Assembly: GCF_030463565.1 (NCBI RefSeq)
Contig: NC_134662.1
Span: 4,999,001-5,063,000, forward strand
From: Pelecanus crispus
Lineage: Eukaryota; Chordata; Aves; Pelecaniformes; Pelecanidae
Length of the DNA stretch: 64,000 nucleotides
Reading direction: 5' to 3'
The notes below the pieces were generated by a model. That model saw only the letters and a program-made list of their open reading frames with translations, was not told where the DNA came from and searched no databases. This document shows positions 51,687-62,010 of the stretch, piece by piece. The stretch's first letter is position 1. The number at the start of each line of letters is the position of its first letter. The translations under genes were made by a program, and so were the position numbers.

Positions 51687-52330
51687 GGCGGGGCCGGTAC
51701 CGGTAACCGGGGCGGGGGGGGGGGGATACCGGCAACCGGGGAGGGCACCGGGCCGGCAGAGCCGCTCCGCGCCGCCGAAGTTGCGTGCGCTCCCCGCCTC
51801 CCCCCCCCGCCCTGCTGCGGGATCTCGGACCGGGGAACCGGCCCCGGGAGCGGGACCCGGTACCGGGAGCGGGAACCGGTACCGGGAGCAGGAACCGGTC
51901 CCGGGAGCGGGACCCGGTACCGGGAGCGGGAACCGGCCCCGGCAGCGGGAACCGGTACCGGGAGCAGGAACCGGCCCCGGGAGCAGGACCCGGTCCCGGG
52001 CCTGGCTGCGCCTCCCTCCCTGCGCCGCTGCCCGGCCGGGGCGGGCCGGGGCGGGCCGGGGCGGGCCGGTCCTGCCCCCCGGCACGGCCCCCCCGCCTCG
52101 GGGGCTGCAGCCGAGCGGCTCCCCCGGGCCGCGACCCCCCGGGCAGCGGCTCCGCCCAGCACCCCCCCCACACCGGTCCCGGGAGCCTCCCGGGCCGGGG
52201 GCGGCTTTGGGGGGGGGGCGGACGGAGGGAGCAGGAGCGGGGGGCCCGGGAGCCCGCCGGGGCTCGGGTGGGCGGGCAGAGGGACGGACGGCCGGAGGGA
52301 CAGACGGCCGGGCAGGTGCCGCAGCATTCG
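51687..52330 (-). promoter_or_regulatory. TMEM221: TMEM221 CpG-island promoter and 5' UTR
   Basis: Dense CpG sequence directly upstream of the TMEM221 start. No TATA box is obvious and the start site is not determinable. It includes a 19-bp tandem array. Confidence 0.5.
51826..52000. repeat. 19-bp array upstream of TMEM221
   Basis: Eight units of ACCGGGAGCGGGAACCGGT type, with CGGGAG at 51845, 51864, 51883, 51902, 51921, (51940), 51959 and 51978. Several unit joins form GGTACC palindromes. It lies about 150-300 bp upstream of the start codon. Confidence 0.93.
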
Positions 52331-52339
52331 GTGCGGTGC

Positions 52340-55300
52340 ATCCCCCGCCGCTCCCCTCGGCTCTCCCCGTTCCCAGGTTGAGCTTTTCCTGCTGCTGGGA
52401 AAATCCCGGGATCAGCCCCGCTGACGTTACCGCGGCCTCGGCGGGGAGCGGGCGGGGAGGGGGGCGGTGGGAAGGGGACACGGCGGTGGCCGGATCCTGC
52501 TCCTTCCCCTGGGAAAAGGAGCCTTCGGCCTCCACCTGCCACCGGAGCATCCTCACTGGGGCCGGGGCGAGCACCCAAAATGTTCTCAGTCCCGCAAGGC
52601 TGAGAAAGGAGCTGTGAGGCGCTGCCCTGCCGTCAGCCGCCGGCCCCTGGGGCCACCACTGGTTTCCCGTGTCTTATAAATATCCTGGGAAGCAGAAGTG
52701 CCTTTTCCCCCGGGATCCACCCCGCTAGCGGGTCCCCTCTGGGAATTGGGGAGCATTCCAGGAGGATTAATTCAGGAAAATTCACTCTACAGGTCACCTG
52801 TTACCTTGGGAAAGACCCCGCGCCTTGGGAGCGGTGGGGAAACTGAGGCAGAGTTTCCCCACTTAAACCCTCAGCCCCCAGAGCCGCAATTTCCCCCGCG
52901 CACGGGACAAGGGGACAGCGGGGTCGGGCCTTGCCGTGCATGTCCTGGGCACCCCGCCAGCGCCAGGCCGGGGGGCCGGCCGCGCCGCTGACTCCTCCAG
53001 CCTCGTGTCATCAGCGCCTGGCCCGTGCCCAAGCCCGGCTGTGGGATTTGGACGGGGTGACCTTTTCGTCTGGCGGAGGAGCGCTGCCCGCCGCGGCGCT
53101 GCCGGCCTTCCCGTCCCGCGTGGGTGGTTCCTTGCTGGCACCCTCCGCTCCGGCCGGACCCGCGCGGGACACGGGTTATTTTGAAAGCTGGTGTGTTGGC
53201 CTTGGCAGGCAGCGCGGGTTTGGCTCCCGGCTCCTTTCCAGCCCCACTCGCATTTTTTTGCCTGGGCGGGGGGGATGTCGGTCCCCAGGCCCGTGGCGCT
53301 GGCACTTGGCCCGACGTCCCCCGAACCAGCTCCCGGTGACGGTGTCTCTGTCCCTTCCCTGTGGCCGGGAGAGTGGCAGAGCGCCGTGTCCTACGGGCTG
53401 CGTCACTTGGGGTGCAACCCGGGGCACCCAGCAGCTTGGGCTCCCCAAAACCCCAGGACTTTGGGGCAGGAAGAGCCTCAAGAGGGAGCTCAAAGCTTTC
53501 ACGCTGCCGAGCTGCAGCTTGCCGGGAGCAGCCAGGCAGAGCCCAGCCGGGGCACCCCCTGACCTGGGGGGTCCAGGCAGCCCCTGTGCCCAAAGAGGGG
53601 GTTCGGCTGCCGCAGCTGGAAGCAGCTCCGGGCCAGGCCAAGCCCCTGGGCAGCGCGAGGCAAAGGTGGGGGGACGGGGCAGGGAGGTCCCATGCCCCGA
53701 GCAGGTGAAGGGCCACCCCGCGTGTCCCCAAACCCCATCCCGGGGCGGGACGGGGCATCTGGATACGTCATCTCGGACTTTGCAGCTGCCGGGATGCTGC
53801 TCCGCGATGCTCTCGCACTTCTGTTCTCCCGCCCACCTCCTCTTCAGGATCAATTAAGATTATGAGCAGGGCTAATTAACAGTCTGCTAATTGCACTCTG
53901 AAGCCCTCTATAAATCATGAGCTTTAAAAGCAGATCTAAGAAAGATGTCACGTCCTTTCTGCCAGCGCAGCCTGCACCGCGAGCCTCGTCCAGAGAGTTC
54001 CCAGCTCTCCAGCCCCTCTTCCCAAACCCCCCAGGGCCGGGCCCAGATCCCCAGCATGGCTGGGGGGGGAAGGACATGTCCCCGTCATGGGGCTGGTGTA
54101 GGAGCCGATTTCCAGCGAGCCCTCGCTACCCCCGCTTCCCACCTGCTGCCCGGGTGGCTCCGCTCACGTAACAGGAGCTTGGGAATTGCATCAGTTCCCC
54201 CTCGCTGCTGTAAACATGGGTGCTCCCCACGGGAGCCACACGCCGAGCGGCTCCCGGACAGCCCTCCACCTCCCTGCCGCGGGCCGGAGGGAGTGGGACC
54301 CCTGGCACGGCCACAGCACCCGCCCGGGGGATGCCCGGCAGATCGTGGGCTCGGGGGAGCCAGAGTGTGGTGGTCACGGTCATCCCTGCGGCTGCACCGC
54401 GGCTTTGCCCCCGCCAAGGCAGAGGTCACACAAGGACAGGAGACAAGCGGGGCCGTGAGTTGGGCAGTGCCTTCTCTGGGGCTGATTTTGGGGTCAGGTT
54501 GGGACCCGAACGCAGAGCCAGGGTACATCAGCATCCCTCGAGCTCAGCTTCTGCTCCCCGCCCGGGGAAAAGCATCTTCTGAGCCCGGCTTCTCTGCGCC
54601 CTCCAGCCGGAACGCTGACCCCCAGCCCCGCTGTGCTACTCCCCTCCGTCAGACCCAGGCTGTCCGTGGGTCTGTCACCGCGTGACAGAGCAGCAGCTGC
54701 CTCCCCGCGCTCTGCAAAGTCCACTCCGGGTCATCCTCGTGGGCTTCAAGCCACAGGATCCACAACCACCGGCACCCTCCGGTCCCCGCTCGAGATGCTC
54801 CGGAGCAGAACGGGTTTCCGCCACCTTCCCCAGGCTGGGAGCGGGGATGGTGCCAGGAAATCCCAGCGCTGGATGGCCCCGAGTGTCACCGGCGCCCGTC
54901 CCCACCCTCCGTGCCGGGTTGTGGGGGGGGGGACGCGGCGGTGTTTGGGGTTTGCAGGCGTTGGGTTTTGCTTTTCGTTGAAGCGGGTCGCCGGCAGCAC
55001 GTGAGCTGCGCGCAGAGGTTTCGCTCGGCGTCCCCAGTGCTTCCTCGCAGCCTCCCTCGGGTTATGTCACTGCGGTTCAGCGGCCCCCGCGCAGGGTTCC
55101 AGGGCCACCGGCTGCAAGGTGGCCTCGCTGGGGGACAGGGGCAGGAGCACGGGGCAGCCCCCCGAGGGCAGCCCCCCGAGGACAGGTCACTTCATTTTCT
55201 AAAAATAAAAGATAAAAACCAAGAGGGAGCGCGGTGGATGTTTCCTTTCGGAGCTGCAAATCATTGGCGGGGTTTCAAGCTGATGAGTTTGGGGTTTTTT

Positions 55301-55525
55301 TGCTATGGTTTTGCTGAGCCCTCGGTGACCTTGGGGACCGGCACCCCTCAGCCCTGTGGCAGAGGGGACCGGCGGTGCTGGGGGGGGGTCTCCTGAAACC
55401 AAGAGGGGGATCCCAGGGGTCTGGTGTGGGCCAAACCCGGAGCCTGGCCCTAAACCTGCGCCCAGGACCCCTCAGCCTGAGCCTGAGCCCCCCGGCGAGG
55501 GCACTGTGTCCCCCGCGCCCCCCCG
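52340..55525. other. Intergenic region upstream of TMEM221
   Basis: No exon recognised on either strand. A GGGGAAACTGAGGCA motif at 52836 is followed by AGTTTCCCC, forming a 9-bp inverted pair. Confidence 0.5.
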
Positions 55526-55529
55526 GCCA

Positions 55530-55975
55530 TCACCCCCACCCCAGCCCCCCAAATTCCCACAAACTCTCCCACATCCTCCCTTGTCAAATCCCCCACCCCA
55601 GCCCCCCCGTCCCCCACCTTGCCCCCACCCCAGCCCCCCAATCCTCCTCCTCACCTCCACCCCAGCCCCCCCGTCCCCCACCTCGCCCCCACCCCAGCCC
55701 CCCAATCCTCCTCCTCACCTCCACCCCAGCCCCCCCCGTCCCCCACCTCGCCCCCACCCCAGCCCCCCAATCCTCCTCCTCACCCCCACCCCAGCCCCCC
55801 CGTCCCCCACCTCGCCCCCACCCCAGCCCCCCAATCCTCCTCCTCACCTCCACCCCAGCCCCCCCGTCCCCCACCTCGGCCCCACCCCAGCCCCCCAATC
55901 CTCCTCCTCACCCCCACCCCAGCCCCCCCGTCCCCCACCTCACCTCCACCCCAGCCCCCCAAATTCCCGCTAACT
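55530..55975. repeat. 64-bp pyrimidine-rich minisatellite
   Basis: Units with CCCACCCCAGCCCCCCAATC, CTCCTCCTCACCTCC and CCCGTCCCCCACCTCG, about seven copies (AATCCT at 55640, 55704, 55769, 55833, 55897). The strand asymmetry is extreme (almost no G on the + strand), so H-DNA or R-loop formation is plausible. Confidence 0.94.
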
Positions 55976-56130
55976 CTCCCACGTCCTCCCTTGCCAAATC
56001 CCCACCCCAGCCCCCAATCCCCCCTCCAGCCCCCCCAATCTCCACCGATCCCCCCCCAGCCCCACGCCCACCGGGCCCTCCCCCGCCCCTCCACCTCCAC
56101 CCCGCCCCGTTTCCCGGCAGAGGCGGGGAT

Positions 56131-56221
56131 ATGCAAATCATCCCCGTCGCGTTGGCCAATGGAGAGCGAGCCCGGCAGCGCTATGCAAATCTCTCGGCGG
56201 GGTGGGCGGGGATATGCAAAT
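56131..56221 (+). promoter_or_regulatory. Promoter with three octamer motifs and a CCAAT box
   Basis: Perfect ATGCAAAT octamers at 56131-56138, 56183-56190 and 56214-56221, a GGCCAAT box at 56154-56160 and GGGCGGGG GC boxes. All lie in a CpG island just upstream of a putative rightward exon. Octamers bind OCT1/OCT2 and are typical of B-cell, histone and snRNA genes. Confidence 0.65.
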
Positions 56222-56244
56222 GTTGCCGGCGCGGCTCGGGCAGG

Positions 56245-56419
56245 CGGCGGGCGCGCGCTGCTCCGGGGACTCGCACCGGACCGGGACCGGGGCCGGGGCC
56301 GGGGCCGGGGCCGGGACCGGGACCGGGACCGGGACCGGACGGCGGCGGGGCCGCACCGGGGCCGGGCACCCGCGGCCGAGCCGGCGGGGAGCTGCCGAGG
56401 AGGAAGAGCCGGTGTCCAG
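56245..56419 (+). other. Putative non-coding first exon of a rightward gene
   Basis: The segment ends GGTGTCCAG before GTGCGTGTG, a fair donor. The left edge is a guess, about 25 bp after the last octamer. By synteny with human (gene after BORCS8) MEF2B is a candidate, but no MADS-box exon is present in the window, so the identity is unproven. Confidence 0.35.
56281..56340. repeat. GGGGCC/GGGACC hexanucleotide tract
   Basis: Ten hexamers in register: one CCGGGA, four CCGGGG, four CCGGGA, one CCGGAC. The core is four GGGGCC units, a quadruplex-prone motif, inside the putative first exon. Confidence 0.93.
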
Positions 56420-59400
56420 GTGCGTGTGCCGGGGTGGGGAAGGGGGAGTCCCGGGTTGCACCGAGGCGCGGCCGCGCTCCGGTGTCACCGGTACCGGGGA
56501 AGGGGCGGGGGAGGGTGGCGGGAGGCAGGGGCAGCCGCGCAACCCCCAAAGCCGGTCCTTCTGCCCCGACGGGGCTCCCCCTCCGCGGCGGGCGGCCCCA
56601 CGCACCCACCAGCCGCCCCGTCGGGGCGCTCGGGCTGCGGGAGCGGTGCCGGCCCGGGGAGGTGCCGGTGCGGCCGGGCCGGCGCCCCGCGGGCTGCCCT
56701 GGGCACGGCGGAGCCCCGGCCCCCGCCCCGCCGTCTAGGGATGGCGGGCTATAAAAAGCCTGTGGTTTGCGCCGCGCTCGGGGCGGTTATTTTTACTCGT
56801 CTCTGTGCAGGGAGGAACGCCCGGGTTTAACCCAAAAGTGCAGCCTGGATGGCAGCCGCCCTGCCCGGGCCCCACCGGCCGCCCCTCCGCCACCCCCGGG
56901 CCCGCCGAGGCCTTGGGGCACTGGGGCTGAGCCCGCTGCACAGGGGGGAAACTGAGGCACGGCGCCGCGGGGCTGTCGGCTCGACGGGGAGTAAGCAGCA
57001 AGGGTGCTGGTGACGCAGCGCCGGGACATCCCGATGCAGGGCCAGGGCCTGATGTCACCGCAGCTTCGCCGGGGTTGCCGCACCGGCCTGGCAGTTCGTG
57101 ACACGTGCCGAATTGCAGCCCGGTTCCTTACCGCTCCCGGGTGGGGATGTGACCCGTCCGTGGCTCTCGCCAGCGTGTGGCATCTCCGGCATGTCGCGGC
57201 GCACGTGAGCCTCCCTCCGTTGCCCGTGCCCACGAGGAGAGCGAGGTGGATCCTTTGCCGGATCCTCCTGCCCACTGCAGCCGCTTGCCAGCGAGTCCCC
57301 GTCCCCAGGGCTTTACTCTTTTAATGAGAGAAAGTTTCCCAGAGCTGCGGGCTCTGGAGATGGGGTTTCGCAGGTGATGAATTAACGTGGCAGCTGGCGG
57401 GTGAGCTGGAAGGCAGGGACCTGTGCCGGGTGACGATGGGCTGTGCCCCCTTGCTCCATGCGCATCCCTTGGGGCGTCGGGTACCGGTTGGGAAGGGAGC
57501 GTGGGCAACCCGGCCGGGGAGCCGGATCCTGGCCCTTTTCCACGGCGCTGGCTGCCAGCTGGACACGGCACCCGCGGGTGACGTGTGGGGGAGACCTGCT
57601 CAGCTGGAGGGGGGGGATTTGGGATGTAGATGCAGGCCCCACATTTGGTTTAGGATGCCAAACGTTCCAGCTTGCCTCCGAGCCCAGGGCACTGATGATA
57701 CCCCGGTGCTGAGAGCCGGCCGGCGCAGCAGCAGGGAAGGAAAGCGGGTTTGGGAAAATTTGCGTGGTGCAAGGGGACGGGGATTCCTGCTGACACCTGG
57801 GAGAAGCATCCCAGCAGCGAGGGGGCTGGAGAGGCCAGCATGCCGTGCTGCCGTGGGGGTGCCCAGAAGGAGCTGGGGAATGAGTGAATTTAAGACCTTT
57901 GGATTTCCCTACTCTTCACAAGAATTACAGCAGGATCGTCAGGAGCAAACCAGGTTTATAAACCACGCAGCCCTCATGCCACGGGGATGGGCTCAGGCCA
58001 GCCAGCAGCAACTTCTGGCTGCCCCCGGCAACAACGAGCATCATTTCCCGTATTAAAGCCCAGCTGCAGCTTGGGGCGGCCCAGCCCCACGGGAACAGCG
58101 TGTTTCTTCCCTTGGCTGCTGCCAGCGGCGTTGCCGATGCTGAGCAAAAAAGGTGGTCTGGGCTCTGGAGGGGGGTCTGTGGCGTCCCTCTGTCTTTCCA
58201 AGGGAAAGAGCTGCTTCATTTTTCGGGGACATTTCAATCCTCCAATCCTTCCTCCTTCCACACAGTCATTTTGGAACCGAAAAGCCTCCGCCCATCGCCG
58301 CGCTTCACCCGACGGCACCGGGCCACGGCGGTGCTGGGTGCTGGCAGGACTTTCGGTCTGCGTCACCCCGAGCAGGGCTGGAGCCGGCGCGGGGCCGGGG
58401 CTGGATGGCAGCCGGGTCCCCCTGAGCCCAGCCGAAGCCGGGGTTTGGCTCTGGAAAGGCGCAGGGCAATGCCATAGCCGGGCCCCGTGCTGGGATGGGG
58501 TAGACAGATGAAATCTAATTGCCCCCCGGGACTTTGCTGGGTGCTGGGGTGATGCTTGTGAGATGGGGAAAGGTGCGTAGTGGAGGCGAACCCCGTGTCC
58601 TCAGCGCCCTGCCGTGCCCTCGGTGCCCCGGCAGCACCCCGTCCCCTCCGGACTCTCCTTTCCCCTGCTTCCCAGCAGGCTCCTCCTGCCTTCCCCGCTC
58701 CCCTTCCCGCGCTGCCAGCCCCACTCTGGTTTATACTGGTTAGTTGTTTAAACAACCTATAAAAAGCAGAAGGGCCTGTCAACCCCCAGCAGAAACCCTG
58801 GTAAACTTTGACTTTTCCCTGTGCCGGGCTCGGGATGCTGCTCGCACCACGAGGCCCCAGCGCTGCCGGTCCCCGGGGACCGGTGAGAGCCGGGGCCACG
58901 TCCCCCGCTGGGAGCGGGGCAGCACCGGCCAGGGATGGATGCGGCCCACGGTGGTCCCAGCACCACGTGTCCGGCTGTGACGGGTGGTCCTGGAAGCCCC
59001 TTTTCAGGCCCGTTTGCCCTCCCAGCTCCGGCGAGGCAGTGTCTGGCCTGGCCCCCCCAAGGATTTCGCTGCTCCTGGCTCAGATTTTCCCCTCCCAGCC
59101 AAGCTCGCTGCTTCTCCCTGTAAAAGATGGGATGGAAACTCTTTCTCCTACTTTAATTGATCCTTCTCTCCAACAAAACGCTTTCTGGAAGCTGCCGAAT
59201 GCCAACAGAGGGTACTTTCTGGCCGCTATCTCCCCACCCCTATTTCCACCCAGCCACCCCCAGCTTTCAGATGTGCAACAAAATCCCTGTAATTTGGTGA
59301 AAACAGCTTTTTTCTCCAGTTTCTACATCGATGCTGCTTTGTGCCATGGGCATGGGAGAGGTAGGAGGATGAAATGCTGGGGAGCTCAGAGACCCTGACC

Positions 59401-60925
59401 TGATTCCACTTTGACTTTAGGATAAACTTGGTGAATTTAACATTTCTGGGATCCTTCAGGGATGGAGAAGGATGTAAAGGTGTCAAAGGCAGCGCTGGGA
59501 CCCCCCGGTACCACGCCGAGCATCCCACGCCGGGACTGCGGCACACAGAAAAACACGTCGCTCTCAAGAGGCTCGCTTCGTCTCAGCGCGCTAATTAGGA
59601 GCTGGGATAGGAAGTTTACACGCTCCGGCATGATGCCAATGACCCCGAAAGATGTAGAGGATCCGGGGAGTTAATTATAAACCTCGCTGCAGCCCAGGGG
59701 TTGGGGTGACACCTCGCTGCGGGTGCTGGCAAAGGGACAGCGGGGACCAGGGGCCGTGCCTGGGCGTGGAAGCCAGCCCGGTGCGTGCGAGCGAGCAGAG
59801 AGCCCGGGCTAAAGATAAGCGCGCGTGGGAGGGAGCGGAGGCCGGCAGGATGCCAGGCAGCACGGGAGCCTCTGCCCGGCGCAGGCAGGGGAAAGCGTCT
59901 CCTCTCCGAAAGGTTCTGAGGGCTCGAGAGCTTTGCTCGCGCTGGGTTTTGTCGGCCTCGTTCGTAATGACGATGCTGAAGGATGCTTCGTCCCTGCAGC
60001 CGGCCTGCGTCGTTGGTCCCCATCGCGGCTGTGAGGAGCCGTTTGGGCGAGGTGGGACGTGGTGGAGACCAATGCAACGAGCGGCTGCGCGGTTTCTCCA
60101 GGGCCAGCACCCCAACCCCGCTCCCTCCTGCTCGGGGGTCCCCGGCCATGAGCCCTCACTGGACGCCGGCTCCTTACGGGAGCCAGGCTGCTCCCTCGAC
60201 GCTGTCCCTGGCCATGGGGACAAGGCTGGAGGCTGCCACCTCGCTGGACCGCGGGACGGAGGTGGCAATGCCGGGCAGAGCCGCCCCGTTGCGCCCGTCA
60301 CCGCCGGCTGCGATAATCCGCCTGCAGCTGTAATGCTGCTTATCGCCTTATCACCCGGCGCGGCAATTAAAATCCAGAGTGAAAGTCCCCCCTCCCCTCC
60401 CAGCCATTAATACCTGCCTGGAGGGAACAGAGCGCCCGTGCCCTGCCGCACTGCGGCGGCCGAGGCACCGAACCCCGTGGAGGCAGCGAGCCGAAATGCC
60501 TTGTACCCCGCTCCCAGAGAGCATCCGTCCCCTGCCCCGCGGCCGGGCCGAGCCCCGCGCCCATACTGCAAGACCCCGGCACGTGGCACGGTGCCGGCGG
60601 CAGCAGTGGCCTGGTCAGGGCTGTGCATGTCCCCACCAGTGCTGCATGGCCACGGTGGCCGAGCGGCCGGGGCGATGCCCCAGGAGGAGCGGAGCCGTAA
60701 TGAGCTGCTCCGGGAGGCGGCTGATGAAACCGCCCCGCGTGTTGCACGAGGCCTCAGTTTCCCCGGCGGGGGAACGAGCCGCCCCGCGCCCAGCCCGCGG
60801 TGAGCGTGCCATGACTCCGGCTGCGGCGGGTTCCCGGCTCCCCCGGCCCAGTGGTGCTGCGGCTGCCGCTTCCTCTTGCCTCCCACCCCCGCCTGCTATT
60901 CTGGGCTGGGGCCCCCGCAGCATCG
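56420..60925. other. Unassigned region, perhaps intron 1 of the rightward gene
   Basis: No coding exon recognised on either strand. A GGGGAAACTGAGGCACGG motif lies at 56945. The rest is ordinary GC-rich sequence. Confidence 0.4.
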
Positions 60926-60929
60926 CCCC

Positions 60930-62010
60930 GTGGGTGCTGGTACCCCTCAGGTCCCTGCAGCGTCATCCCGTGGGTGCTGGTACCCCTCTGGGACCCCCAT
61001 GGCATCACCCCGTGGGTGTTGGACCCCCCCTTGGGACCCCCATGGCGTCACCCCGTGGGTGCTGGAACCCCCTTGGGACCCCCATGGCATCACCCCGTGG
61101 GTGTTGGACCCCCCTTGGGACCCCCATGGCGTCACCCCATGGGTGCCGGTACCCTCCAGGTCCCTGCAGCGTCACTCCATGGGTGCCAGTACCCCCCGGG
61201 ACCCTCGCAGCGTCATTCCATGGGTGCCGGGACCCTCGCAGCATCATTCCGTGGGTGCCGGTACCCTCCAGAACCTTGCAGCGTCACCACATGGGTGCCG
61301 GTACCCCCCGGGACCCTCACAGCGTCACTCCGTGGGTGCCGGTACCCTCCAGAACCTTGCAGCGTCACCACATGGGTGCCGGTACCCCCCGGGACCCTCA
61401 CAGCATCACTCCGTGGGTGCCGGTACCCTCCAGAACCTTGCAGCGTCACCACATGGGTGCCGGTACCCCCCGGGACCCTCACAGCGTCACTCTGTGGGTT
61501 CCGGTACCCTCCAGAACCTTGCAGTGTCACCACATGGGTGCTGCTACCCCCCCCAGGTCCCTGCAGCATCACTCCATGGGTGCTGGTACCCACCTGGGAC
61601 CCCCACGGCATCACCCGTGGGTACCGGTACCCCCCAGGTCCCTGCAGCATCACCCCATGGATGCCGGTACCCCTCTAGAACCCCTTCATCATCACCCCAA
61701 GGGTGCTGGTACCCCCCCGGTACCCCCACAGCATCACCCTGTGGGTGCCAGTACCCCCAGGTCCCTGCAGCGTCACTCCATGGGTGCTGGTACCCCTCTG
61801 GGACCCCCACAGCATCACCCTGTGGGTGCTGGTACCCCCCTGGTACCCCCACAGCATCACCCTGTGGGTGCCAGTACCCCCAGGTCCCTGCAGCGTCACT
61901 CCATGGGTGCTGGTACCCCTCTGGGACCCCCACAGCATCACCCTGTGGGTGCTGGTACCCCCCTGGCACCCCCGCAGCGTCACCCCGTGGGTGCCAGCAC
62001 CCCCGGGCCC
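60930..62010. repeat. About 41-bp minisatellite with 81- and 123-bp higher-order blocks
   Basis: Some 26 copies of a unit containing CAGCGTCACCCCGTGGGTGC and TGGTACCCCC. From 61251 two unit types alternate with an 81-bp period (61251, 61332, 61413, 61494). Later three units repeat at 123 bp (61741, 61864). Both periods are multiples of three, which explains the long Pro/Ser/Gly-rich frames on both strands. Confidence 0.95.

Noticed and set aside
55356-56830. Pro-rich frames of 205-459 codons
   Set aside because: They are translations of the 64-bp C-rich array and hexamer tract, open in several frames at once.
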